Part shown: one piece after another, positions 1 to 5,232 of the stretch
How the letters are laid out: the number at the start of each line of letters is the position of its first letter
How positions within the stretch are numbered: position 1 is the stretch's first letter
Program-made: the position numbers and the translations under genes
DNA from: Thermoplasmata archaeon
Lineage (GTDB): Archaea > Thermoplasmatota > E2 > UBA9212
Direction of reading: 5' to 3'
Assembly (NCBI GenBank): GCA_013329495.1
Contig: DUKC01000103.1
Coordinates: forward strand, 1-6,024
DNA length: 6,024 bases
The notes under the pieces: model-generated
The model's input: the letters and a program-made list of their open reading frames with translations, nothing else
Database searches by the model: none
Told to the model about the DNA's origin: nothing

Positions 1-3
1 TCG

Positions 4-18
4 CCCCAAATATTGGGG
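4..18. repeat. Short inverted repeat, CCCCAA/TTGGGG arms
   Basis: Six-base arms flank a three-base centre (CCCCAA-ATA-TTGGGG), followed on the plus strand by GATTTTG. It could be a weak terminator hairpin for a gene lying left of the window, or chance. The window edge prevents a decision. Confidence 0.3.
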
Positions 19-29
19 ATTTTGTGTGG

Positions 30-59
30 AAATTTGAGGACAAAAGCCTAAATTTGAGG
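30..59. repeat. 10-nt direct repeat, 20-nt spacing
   Basis: AAATTTGAGG occurs at 30-39 and again at 50-59, exactly 20 nt apart (about two helical turns). It could be a binding-site pair for a regulator or a remnant. No gene nearby can be assigned to it. Confidence 0.3.
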
Positions 60-384
60 TGGTAAATGGATGAAAATCTCGAAATGGCAAATTGGGTTGG
101 GGCAGTTTTTTAGCCAAAAAAGACCGAATGGCGAGGTTAAGCATATGGTTTAAGGGCATATGGGTTCTTGGGGTTTTTCAAAGCATTCTCCAAAAGCAAA
201 TTCGAAATAAGCATATATGATGTCTTTAAGGTGAGGATGGTAAGGAACAAGTAGAGCAAAATTCTGTTAGGGCGTAAAAAAATTCTTGGATAACCTCTTT
301 TGGTGGAGTTTTCCCAAACTCCTGGCAAATAAAGAATGGTGCTATAAGGTCATAGCAACACATAGCTAGCGTTAATCCTCCTGA

Positions 385-583
385 AGGTATTGTCAAGCAC
401 CTGGGCATGGGCAACAAAATCCAAAGCAGGCAGTAAACACGGTGAGGCCTGAGCACAGTGGAATCGAAACAGCAGTTGTAAACAAAAATAAAGAAATGAA
501 GAATTAGGGACCGCTATCTTGACCCTGAAAATCCTGAAGAATTCAAAGAAGAATTAGAAAGATTGAGCAAGCCTTGCAGATAG
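385..583 (+). pseudogene. Possible decayed 3' end of a plus-strand gene
   Basis: From 500 to the TAG at 581-583 the plus strand encodes a charged, helix-like peptide including RYLDPENPEEFKEELERL, which reads much more like real protein than the shadow frames around it. It has no start codon of its own. A different frame, open from 385 to 504 and ending in NKNKEMKN, stops at a TAG at 505-507. Ignoring the single T at 505 would join the two frames into one continuous polypeptide. A hairpin followed by U-rich sequence starts 8 nt after the stop, which fits a former gene end. Frameshift decay or a sequencing error would explain it equally well. No family is recognised, and chance open frames are not excluded. 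Confidence 0.3.
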
Positions 584-590
584 GTTGTTT

Positions 591-643
591 GGAAAAAGTT
601 TAAGGCGATTTTTAGTCCCTTAACTTTTCCATTTGCTGTTTTT
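591..643 (+). terminator. Imperfect hairpin plus T-rich tract between convergent units
   Basis: The arms GGAAAAAGTTTAAGG (591-605) and CCTTAACTTTTCC (618-630) pair with two bulged bases around a 12-nt loop containing TTTTT. The T-rich stretch TTTGCTGTTTTT follows at 632-643. A second small hairpin, TTGCT/AGCAA, lies at 633-648. The position, just after the plus-strand stop at 583 and downstream of the minus-strand wecB stop at 716, fits a terminator between convergent transcripts. Archaeal termination depends mainly on U-tracts, so the hairpin itself may be incidental. Confidence 0.4.
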
Positions 644-690
644 AGCAAGCAACTCGCTGCTTTGTGGGGGGTCTACCTGCTTTTTACTCC

Positions 691-715
691 CCAAGAAAAG
701 TCTACGAAACAAAAC
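691..715 (-). terminator. U-rich 3' flank of wecB operon
   Basis: Read on the minus strand, the wecB stop codon is followed directly by GTTTTGTTTCG and, a few bases later, CTTTTCTTGG. Clustered U-runs of this kind are typical archaeal transcription termination signals. No hairpin is needed for the call. It would end the pyrH-wecB message. Confidence 0.35.
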
Positions 716-1783
716 TTAAATCCTTTCCAAAACACTGACGATCCTTTTTCCAGCTTTCCCGTCTCCGAAAGGATTTTCCCAGCTTCTTTTTTCCAACATT
801 TCGGTAGCACAGTCAACAATTTTTGAGGGTTTATAGCCCGCGAGGAGATTCGAGTGAACCTCTAGAGTCTCTGGCCTTTCGGTGGAGTCTCTTAGGGTTA
901 TGCAGGGCACCTTTAGCACGCAAGCCTCTTCCTGGACACCTCCCGAATCTGTCAAAATCAACCTGGCGTTCTTCTCCAAGTTGAGGAAGTCCAGATAACC
1001 GACGGGAGAGGTCAAGCGCACTCCCTTTGCCTCAAGCTGGAAATCCTTTATCCTCTGCATTGCCCTTGGATGAATCGGATACACCACAGGATAAGGGAAG
1101 CGATTTGAAATCCCCTCTAATCCTTTCAGGATGGACTTGAATCTTTCCTTTGAATCGACAGATTTTACCCTGTGCAGAGTGACCAAAAAATAATTTTTCT
1201 CTTCCAATCCCAGTTCTTCCAGAGTCCTTCTCTTCGTTGCGATCGTTATGTTCTGGTGTATGGCGTCCACCACCGTGTTTCCTGTGACCCAAATTTTTTC
1301 CTCTGATATTCCTTCATTGATCAGATTTCTCTTTGCTCCTTTGGTCGGAGCGAAAAGATAGTCAGAACAGTGGTCAGCCAGCTTTCTGTTTATCTCCTCT
1401 GGCATCTCGGGATCCCAGCTCCTCAGACCCGCCTCGACATGCCCCACCTTGCAGTTTAACTTTGTTGCTGCCAGCGCTCCCGCAAGAACGCTATTCGTGT
1501 CTCCTTCCACCAGAGTTGCGGAGGGTCTTTCTTTGGCCAGAATCCCCCCAATTCCCTCAAGCATCCTGGCCGTCTGTCTAGCGTGAGAACCTGAGCCTAC
1601 TTTTAGATTGTATCTCGGCATGGGGAGTTTCAGCTCTTTGAAGAAGATCTCGTCCAGTTCATAGGAGTAGTGTTGCCCCGTGTGCAAAATGAAAAAATCT
1701 ATCCTTCGTGCCCCCAACTCCCTAATGATAGGGCTCTGCTTTATTACCTCGGGCCTTGTTCCAACCACTATAGAGATTACCAT
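716..1783 (-). CDS. wecB: UDP-N-acetylglucosamine 2-epimerase (non-hydrolysing)
   Basis: This is a cytoplasmic enzyme that interconverts UDP-GlcNAc and UDP-ManNAc, the first step toward ManNAc/ManNAcA-containing surface glycans. The 355-residue product has the GT-B fold length normal for the family. Motifs seen: VVGTRPEVIK (6-15), HTGQHY (34-39), EGDTNS (93-98), GHVEAGLRS (114-122), PEEINR (128-133), TGNTVVDAI (167-175), a TLHR motif with H204, HPR (238-240), and LTDSGGVQEEA (277-287) followed by LRDSTERPE (297-305). R10, K15, D95, E117, the glutamate at 129/130 and H204 match the known catalytic or UDP-binding positions of E. coli WecB. I chose the ATG at 1783 because family similarity begins there (MVISIVVGTRPE). 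An ATG at 1828 would add 15 basic residues with no family counterpart; a TTG at 1786 is a further alternative. It is the last gene of the operon, 76 nt after the Zn-ribbon gene. The usual HRxE(N/S) motif reads HRVKS here, a Lys in place of Glu. Confidence 0.95.
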   Translation of the reverse strand: MVISIVVGTRPEVIKQSPIIRELGARRIDFFILHTGQHYSYELDEIFFKELKLPMPRYNLKVGSGSHARQTARMLEGIGGILAKERPSATLVEGDTNSVLAGALAATKLNCKVGHVEAGLRSWDPEMPEEINRKLADHCSDYLFAPTKGAKRNLINEGISEEKIWVTGNTVVDAIHQNITIATKRRTLEELGLEEKNYFLVTLHRVKSVDSKERFKSILKGLEGISNRFPYPVVYPIHPRAMQRIKDFQLEAKGVRLTSPVGYLDFLNLEKNARLILTDSGGVQEEACVLKVPCITLRDSTERPETLEVHSNLLAGYKPSKIVDCATEMLEKRSWENPFGDGKAGKRIVSVLERI

Positions 1784-1811
1784 CAATCGGCTTTTCCTAT
1801 GCGCCTCTGAG

Positions 1812-1821
1812 CGCGATCGCG
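1812..1821. repeat. 10-bp perfect palindrome CGCGATCGCG
   Basis: A perfect palindrome lies in the 76-nt gap between the Zn-ribbon gene and wecB. The core GCGATCGC is a common restriction/methylation-type sequence. It is a local GC-rich spot in an AT-rich window. No function can be assigned; it is inside the message leader of wecB and could only form a short stem. Confidence 0.3.
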
Positions 1822-1859
1822 AACGCACGGTTTTTGTGGCAAATAACCTCTGCCTTTTT

Positions 1860-2069
1860 TCAAACGCTCCAGAGCATGATCACAAACGCGCCCACTACCA
1901 AAGCAATCAGTATACCAAACATGATATAGCTGGTTTTTCTTTGCTTTTTAACCGCCTCCAAATATCTCTGCTTGCATTCTTCCGAACAAAACGTTTTGTC
2001 GGAGGGTATTGCCTTGGCACAGCTCCTGCAATGGGTGTGATTTGGTATCTCACCTGTCTTTTCTTCCAT
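1860..2069 (-). CDS. Small Zn-ribbon protein with C-terminal TM helix (DUF2116-like)
   Basis: A 69-residue protein of unknown function. Residues 13-36 form a treble-clef/Zn-ribbon-like knuckle with C14-x2-C17 and C28-x3-C32 (HCRSC...FCSEEC), expected to bind one zinc ion. A basic linker (K41-K45) is followed by a single hydrophobic helix at about 48-67, so the knuckle probably faces the cytoplasm with the C-terminus across the membrane. The layout matches the archaeal DUF2116/COG4068 family as I know it, including its size. It starts 10 nt after the pyrH stop. GAGG at 2074-2077 on the minus strand sits four bases before the ATG and within the gap, which suggests translation from the shared message. 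Its location beside pyrH gives no clear functional hint. Confidence 0.85.
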   Translation of the reverse strand: MEEKTGEIPNHTHCRSCAKAIPSDKTFCSEECKQRYLEAVKKQRKTSYIMFGILIALVVGAFVIMLWSV

Positions 2070-2079
2070 TTTTCCTCAG

Positions 2080-2766
2080 TTAGACAGAAATCGTTGTTCC
2101 TATAAAGTTTTTTCCCTCTATGGCCCCTCTCAGAGAGTTTAAGTCTCTGCCGTTCAGGATCAAAGTCTTGAGTTTATGCATTTGTATTAACCCACAGGCC
2201 CCGGGGTCCAACACTCCTGTTTTCCCTGCTTCTGTCCAATAACTGCCACCAACAAGGCGGGTGAGCTCATCGATTGATATTTTTTCTAACAGCTTTGCTG
2301 AGGGGTGCTTGTTGGGATCCTTCGTGTAAACGCCTGAAACGTTGGTTGCATTTATCAGGCGATCGGCTCCTACCTTCGAAGCCAGTTCGGCTGCTACCTG
2401 ATCGGTCGAGTGGCCGGGCTCGGTGCCGCCCATGACAACTATCCGATACTTCTCCCCTTTCTTTACCGCAAAACTAGTCGTCTTTGGTATCCCTGGGAAG
2501 GCGCCCTTGCCTACGGCTGACAGCACCAGCTGAGCATTGAGCCGGGTTGCCTTTATGCCTATTTCATCGAGTTCCCTTTCTGAAGCGCCCATTTTTCTGC
2601 CGAGGGATATGTATGAGCGCGCGAGCCTTCCACCGCCCACGACCAAGAAAATTTTTGTTTTCTTCGAGATTTCTCGAAAAAGGTCTGCCGCTCTTTGGAC
2701 AAACTGCTCATCGACTCTTTCTGGCACCACTAAAGACCCGCCTAAAGAAACCACAACCTTATCCAT
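2080..2766 (-). CDS. pyrH: Uridylate (UMP) kinase, archaeal type
   Basis: This cytoplasmic amino-acid-kinase-fold enzyme phosphorylates UMP to UDP with ATP, feeding UTP/CTP and nucleotide-sugar synthesis. The 228-residue product has the size of archaeal PyrH, which is shorter than bacterial forms. Motifs in order: the N-terminal phosphate loop VVVSLGGS (4-11), VVGGGRLAR (42-50), LDEIGIKATRLNA (66-78, the family's UMP-site helix), VMGGTEPGHSTD (111-122), and NATNVSGVYTKDP (139-151), the nucleotide-base and phosphate-binding region. The LDEIGIKATRLNA and GGTEPGHSTD versions are the archaeal ones. ATG at 2766 is the natural start, since the kinase motif begins at residue 4 and a TATA element lies 26 nt upstream, implying a leaderless message. 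It is the first gene of a minus-strand operon with the Zn-ribbon gene and wecB. UDP made here is upstream of the UDP-GlcNAc that WecB uses. Confidence 0.95.
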   Translation of the reverse strand: MDKVVVSLGGSLVVPERVDEQFVQRAADLFREISKKTKIFLVVGGGRLARSYISLGRKMGASERELDEIGIKATRLNAQLVLSAVGKGAFPGIPKTTSFAVKKGEKYRIVVMGGTEPGHSTDQVAAELASKVGADRLINATNVSGVYTKDPNKHPSAKLLEKISIDELTRLVGGSYWTEAGKTGVLDPGACGLIQMHKLKTLILNGRDLNSLRGAIEGKNFIGTTISV

Positions 2767-2788
2767 CGATTAAAGAATAAGCGGGGAG

Positions 2789-2796
2789 ATTTAAAA
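2789..2796 (-). promoter_or_regulatory. TATA box of the pyrH operon
   Basis: The minus strand reads TTTTAAAT, centred about 26 nt before the pyrH ATG, so transcription should begin at or next to the start codon. Immediately upstream is the purine-poor GCAATC; no clear BRE is visible. No Shine-Dalgarno sequence lies between box and ATG, in keeping with a leaderless start. Confidence 0.6.
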
Positions 2797-2800
2797 GATT

Positions 2801-3132
2801 GCCCTGCTTATTTGGCGGTTAATTGAAATTATTTTCTGAATGGTTTTTTTAAGAGTTTTTGCTAGAGTGGTAAAAAATTAAATCGCTGGAAAAGAGAAAA
2901 GACATTTGGATTTTGCTCTGGATTTGAGCGTGCACGAACAGCAAAAGAAAAGGAGATTGTGGTGGAAGTTGACTTCTTTTAAGTCGCGCCTATGCTTCTA
3001 CTTCTTATATTTCCCTTTAATATTCTTTCTTTAATATTTAATATTCTTTCATAGATCTTTTCTATAAGTTATAAACAAGGGCCAAAGATTAGCAAATCCA
3101 ATACCTAAAGCCCTATTTCTCAAAATCGAGTC
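2801..3132. other. AT-rich divergent intergenic region
   Basis: No gene is supported between the pyrH promoter and the promoter of the first 7TM gene. On the plus strand one frame ends in EKEIVVEVDFF and stops at 2979-2981, which could be a gene remnant, but the neighbouring frame is open just as long, so I make no call. A weak stem GACTT/AAGTC sits at 2971-2985. The right half is dominated by T-rich TTAATATTC repeats, listed separately. The region separates two divergent transcription units, and regulators of the 7TM genes would most likely bind here. Confidence 0.5.
3016..3050 (+). repeat. Two 14-bp direct repeats upstream of 7TM gene 1
   Basis: TTTAATATTCTTTC occurs exactly at 3016-3029 and 3037-3050, a period of 21 bp (two helical turns), with a partial third copy (TTTAATAT) between them. 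The same core, TTAATATTCTT, recurs once at 4048-4058 upstream of the second 7TM gene at almost the same distance from its start. This is a candidate operator for the cluster, or simply AT-rich duplicated spacer. Confidence 0.4.
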
Positions 3133-3149
3133 GCGGAAGGCATAAATAT
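3133..3149 (+). promoter_or_regulatory. BRE/TATA promoter of 7TM gene 1
   Basis: GCGGAAGGCATAAATAT contains a purine-rich BRE-like stretch and the TATA element ATAAATAT (3142-3149). The centre is about 31 nt before the ATG at 3177, so the expected start site gives a leader of only about 4-7 nt. The 17-mer differs at one base from the promoter of the second copy (4136-4152), showing that the promoter was duplicated together with the gene. Confidence 0.65.
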
Positions 3150-3176
3150 CCAGAGTACGATAAATAAAGGACTATA

Positions 3177-3908
3177 ATGACGCCGCTTGAGTTTGCAATT
3201 CTTCGTGTGTTGGTTAACCTTATTATAGTCGTCCTAACCTTGCTAATAGCCAGAACGATCTGGGGGAACTATAAAACCACCCATCAGACTGCGAGCTTAA
3301 TGTTATTTATCTATATGATTTTGCTCTTTGTGGCTTATTCGGAGCAGGCCCTGATAGTGATTTTGAAATATAAAAAGATAATAATGGTGGGCTCTCAGGC
3401 TCATCTGATGCTATCAGGTATCTGTTTTATAGTAGGGACAGGAATAGCTGCGGCAGCAGCCACTGTCTTTGCCATTTTGATACTAAGGCCCAGACACACC
3501 AAAGTTTTCTGTATTCCCCCCATATTAATGGCAATAGCTCATTCCTTAATCTGGGCCATATTTGGTCAAACCCCTTTGCCAGCAGGCAAAGGAGTGGTCG
3601 AGTGGTTTCCTTCTCTGCCATTAAAGGGGAGCGTGATCGCTATGGCCATAATGGCATTCGTGCCGGCTGTCTTTTTCCTTGTCTATGGAATAAAGACACC
3701 AACTTTTAGACAAAAGGTCAGTGGGATTACCCTTGGGATAGGTTTTCTTACCCTAGGTTATTTTGTCTTTATCTCGGACAACTTCTCTATTGCTCCATCG
3801 ATCTTATATAGAAGAATTTGTATTGCTCTGGGAGTATTTGTGGTATACTTAGGGTTTGTTACGCCAAGATGGTACCTAAAGCTACTAGAAAAGAGAGAGC
3901 AACTATAG
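3177..3908 (+). CDS. Orphan seven-TM membrane protein, copy 1 of 3
   Basis: A 243-residue polytopic membrane protein of unknown function. Hydrophobic segments lie at about 7-27, 40-62, 78-102, 109-131, 152-172, 183-201 and 210-231. Basic residues in the loops after TM1, TM3, TM5 and TM7 predict N-outside, C-inside topology. Blocks shared with both downstream copies: WxNYKxxHxxAS (29-40), AYxEQ (53-57), GSxxH (72-76), the poly-Ala TM3 (91-95), PxHxKxFC (105-112), EWxPSxPLK (142-150), AFVPA (160-164), TFRQKVSG (176-183), SDNFSxAP (200-207) and YRRICI (211-216), then YLGF/TP/WYL. Invariant H36, E56, H76, C83, H107, C112, H122, D201 and C215 could serve ligand, metal or redox roles. There is no output domain and no Lys in TM7, so it is not a retinal protein. 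The fold plan resembles 7TM sensory input modules, but that is inference. The ATG at 3177 follows a TATA box with a 4-7 nt predicted leader. It is about 59% identical to copy 3 by hand count. Confidence 0.85.
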   Translation: MTPLEFAILRVLVNLIIVVLTLLIARTIWGNYKTTHQTASLMLFIYMILLFVAYSEQALIVILKYKKIIMVGSQAHLMLSGICFIVGTGIAAAAATVFAILILRPRHTKVFCIPPILMAIAHSLIWAIFGQTPLPAGKGVVEWFPSLPLKGSVIAMAIMAFVPAVFFLVYGIKTPTFRQKVSGITLGIGFLTLGYFVFISDNFSIAPSILYRRICIALGVFVVYLGFVTPRWYLKLLEKREQL

Positions 3909-3926
3909 AAGAGGGTTAGGGATAAG

Positions 3927-3943
3927 CAGAGTTTTCAACTCTG
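3927..3943 (+). terminator. Hairpin after 7TM gene 1
   Basis: CAGAGTT-TTC-AACTCTG forms a perfect 7-bp stem with a three-base loop, 18 nt after the stop codon. No clean U-run follows directly. It may stabilise the 3' end, with termination at the T-rich tract further on. Confidence 0.4.
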
Positions 3944-3999
3944 GCATTTCTGGAGTTTATAAAAAGCGCCTTCTAAAAGTGGGGATCTGAAACGAAATA

Positions 4000-4018
4000 C
4001 TTCATTTTTGTCTTTTTT
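4000..4018 (+). terminator. T-rich terminator candidate after 7TM gene 1
   Basis: CTTCATTTTTGTCTTTTTT has a T5 and a T6 run about 95 nt after the stop codon of copy 1. U-rich tracts like this end archaeal transcripts and would separate copy 1 from the promoter of copy 2. Confidence 0.4.
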
Positions 4019-4047
4019 AGGTCATGCTTGTAAACCCTTATTTATCA

Positions 4048-4069
4048 TTAATATTCTTCCACATATCTT
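4048..4069 (+). repeat. Upstream AT element of 7TM gene 2
   Basis: TTAATATTCTT followed by CCACATATCTT resembles the region 3037-3060 in front of copy 1 (TTAATATTCTTTCATAGATCTT). In both cases the element begins about 125-140 nt before the start codon. ACATATCTT also occurs at 4944-4952 upstream of copy 3. This suggests the duplicated unit included roughly 130 bp of upstream sequence. Confidence 0.4.
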
Positions 4070-4135
4070 CATAGAAATTGAAAATCAAGAAAGGAAGTAC
4101 CTGGCCAAAAGAAATCTCTTTTCAAAACAATAGTT

Positions 4136-4152
4136 GCGAAAGGCATAAATAT
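4136..4152 (+). promoter_or_regulatory. BRE/TATA promoter of 7TM gene 2
   Basis: GCGAAAGGCATAAATAT, with TATA element ATAAATAT at 4145-4152, is a one-mismatch copy of the gene 1 promoter. Its centre lies about 26 nt before 4175, so transcription should begin at the second of two adjacent ATG codons. This argues for a leaderless start at 4175 rather than 4172. Confidence 0.65.
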
Positions 4153-4174
4153 TGAAAGGAAGATAGGATTTATG

Positions 4175-4930
4175 ATGGTGTCGACTATGTATTTCCATCC
4201 TCATGTTATAGCTGATTTTATCATAATAGCCTTAAGTTTATTAATAACCATAGAGATCTGGCGGAATTACAAAATGTCTCATCACAGGGCGAGCATTATG
4301 CTGCTTGTTTTTATGATTTGGTTTGTTGTGGCTTACTCGGAGCAAGTAGCGGTTGTTTTCTTGACGAGGAGCGAGATATTGGAGTCAGGATCACAGATCC
4401 ATAGGATGATGACAGGTACATGCTTCACTGTGGGAGCTGGAGTTGCCGCGGCAGCTGCCACTCTGTTTGCAATACTAACCCTGAAGCCCAGGCACATGAA
4501 ATTCTTTTGCGCTCTGCCAGTAGCGGTGGCGGTTGTACATTTTTTATTATGGGCTATTTTTGGTGAGATTCAACTGCAAGAGATTAGGGGGCTCGCCGAG
4601 TGGGTCCCTTCTTCGCCTCTGAAGGGCAGTACGATCGTCATAGCCATAATGGCGTTTGTACCCGCAATCTTGTTCCTCGTATATGGAATGAGCATACACA
4701 CATTCAGGCAAAAGGTCAGCGGTATAACTCTGGGGGCAGGTTTCCTCATCCTGGCTTTTTTCGTCTTTGTGTCGGATAACTTCTCTCTCGCTCCGTCAAT
4801 CCTGTACAGAAGGATCTGTATTGCTGCGGGGATATTTACTATGTATTTGGGATTCATCACTCCGAAATGGTACTTAAATCTGGTAAAGAAAGGAGAACTC
4901 GCCATAAAAGCGGAGTTGAAAAAAGAGTAA
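4175..4930 (+). CDS. Orphan seven-TM membrane protein, copy 2 of 3
   Basis: A 251-residue seven-helix paralogue of its neighbours, function unknown. I chose the ATG at 4175 over the adjacent one at 4172 for two reasons: the TATA box places the transcript start at about 4174-4176, and with this start the shared motifs fall at the same residue numbers as in copies 1 and 3 (W29, N31-Y32-K33, H36, E56, H76, C83, H107, C112, H122, D201, C215). It is the most diverged copy in the predicted outer loop between TM4 and TM5: copies 1 and 3 have LPAGxGxVEWFPS, while this one has QEIRGLAEWVPS. The outer loop before TM3 is also distinct (TRSEILES). Its C-terminus is longer than that of copy 1 and Lys/Glu-rich. 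Residues 83-122 come from a stretch of DNA nearly identical to copy 3. It is flanked by its own promoter and T-rich 3' sequence, so it is probably transcribed alone. Confidence 0.85.
   Translation: MVSTMYFHPHVIADFIIIALSLLITIEIWRNYKMSHHRASIMLLVFMIWFVVAYSEQVAVVFLTRSEILESGSQIHRMMTGTCFTVGAGVAAAAATLFAILTLKPRHMKFFCALPVAVAVVHFLLWAIFGEIQLQEIRGLAEWVPSSPLKGSTIVIAIMAFVPAILFLVYGMSIHTFRQKVSGITLGAGFLILAFFVFVSDNFSLAPSILYRRICIAAGIFTMYLGFITPKWYLNLVKKGELAIKAELKKE
4421..4539 (+). repeat. 119-bp near-identical patch shared with 5479-5597
   Basis: This stretch of copy 2 matches copy 3 at 114 of 119 positions, offset 1058 bp. Mismatches are at 4430, 4489, 4491, 4496 and 4511; 58 bases (4431-4488) are exactly identical. 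Sequence just before and after is much more diverged. It covers TM3, the following cytoplasmic loop and the start of TM4. Confidence 0.9.
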
Positions 4931-4957
4931 TTTTTCAGTCATTACATATCTTTTGCA
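4931..4957 (+). terminator. T-rich 3' flank of 7TM gene 2
   Basis: A T5 run starts directly after the TAA stop, and CATATCTTTTGCAATTTTG follows. No stem is visible. This is a plausible archaeal U-tract terminator, although ACATATCTT here also resembles the upstream element of copy 2. Confidence 0.35.
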
Positions 4958-5082
4958 ATTTTGTAGGTTACAAAAGAAAGAGCGAACTAGCAAGGAGCCC
5001 AAGCTGAGATAGCTAAAGAGGTTTTGAATGTTAAGAGGTTCTTCATGATTCGAAAAAGTATTCAAAAACTACGATTGCGACT

Positions 5083-5097
5083 GGGAAAGACTTTCCC
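5083..5097. repeat. 15-nt inverted repeat GGGAAAG-A-CTTTCCC
   Basis: Perfect 7-bp arms surround a single central base, about 136 nt upstream of the third 7TM gene. With a one-base centre it cannot form a good RNA hairpin, but it has the symmetry of a binding site for a dimeric regulator. No second copy is seen upstream of copies 1 or 2. Confidence 0.35.
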
Positions 5098-5129
5098 GTG
5101 ACGGTAGCGATACCGAAAAAATTTTCGAT

Positions 5130-5147
5130 GGCAGGAGCTACCCTGCC
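5130..5147 (+). repeat. Stem-loop GGCAGG-AGCTAC-CCTGCC
   Basis: Perfect 6-bp GC-rich arms with a six-base loop. It could fold in RNA or DNA. It is not followed by a U-run, so it is not a typical terminator. Confidence 0.4.
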
Positions 5148-5181
5148 TGAGGGGCCATACTTGCAGGGGAGAGAGGACGAT

Positions 5182-5208
5182 GTATAAAAATGAGAAAAGG
5201 ATAAATAC
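5182..5208 (+). promoter_or_regulatory. Two tandem TATA candidates of 7TM gene 3
   Basis: ATAAATAC at 5201-5208, preceded by GAAAAGG, matches the AAGGxATAAATA promoter core of copies 1 and 2. Its centre is about 28 nt before the ATG, predicting a leaderless message. A second TATA-like element, GTATAAAAA (5182-5190), would start transcription near 5212 and give a leader of about 20 nt containing AGGAG at 5221-5225, seven bases before the ATG. Copy 3 may therefore be made from both a leaderless and a Shine-Dalgarno-led message. Confidence 0.5.
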
Positions 5209-5232
5209 GGAGAACAGGATAGGAGTTGTATA

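Larger units (their letters stand above)
1..715. other. Gene-poor left flank with decayed coding traces
   Basis: No intact gene can be supported here. The stretch opens with a small inverted repeat and a 10-nt direct repeat, listed separately. Short frames are open on both strands. One is a minus-strand frame at 226-456 whose translation includes FGKTPPKEVIQEFFYAL; it has no recognisable domain, no clear promoter or ribosome binding site, and a cysteine-rich composition, so I do not call it a gene. The best coding-like trace is on the plus strand and ends at 583. The flank ends in hairpins between that trace and the convergent wecB. The overall impression is a degraded region at the edge of the conserved minus-strand operon. 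Confidence 0.5.
5035..5187 (+). other. Structured, coding-like block upstream of 7TM gene 3
   Basis: A plus-strand frame open from 5035 to the TAA at 5185-5187 encodes a protein-like peptide that includes KDFPVTVAIPKKFSMAGA, but it has no suitable start codon and the product is not recognised. A second plus frame (5049-5147) and the opposite strand are also open here, so the openness may reflect composition rather than coding. The block is richer in G+C than its surroundings and holds two strong inverted repeats, listed separately. It could be an inserted gene fragment, a structured RNA, or a long regulatory leader. I cannot decide between these. Confidence 0.3.

Noticed and set aside
226..456. 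Minus-strand 76-residue frame with hydrophobic and Cys-rich content
   Set aside because: Parts look protein-like, but no domain, promoter, ribosome site or family is recognisable, and it overlaps the opposite-strand remnant.
1784..1828. Longer WecB start at 1828 with an Arg/Ser-rich N-terminus
   Set aside because: The extra 15 residues have no counterpart in the family, and MVISIVVGTRPE is the expected N-terminus.
1680..2105. Plus-strand 141-residue frame
   Set aside because: It lies antisense over the start of wecB and the whole Zn-ribbon gene, both well supported, and its own translation shows no motif.
2882..3028. Plus-strand frames in the 2801-3132 gap as a small gene
   Set aside because: Two overlapping frames are about equally open, neither has a credible start or ribosome site, and the composition is simple.
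3016..3050. CRISPR-like or satellite array
   Set aside because: Only two full repeats of 14 bp with a 7-bp gap and AT-only composition; no spacers and no leader.
4570..4905. Minus-strand 111-residue frame inside 7TM copy 2
   Set aside because: It is a shadow of the conserved paralogue on the other strand; equivalent antisense frames are not open over the same region in copies 1 and 3.
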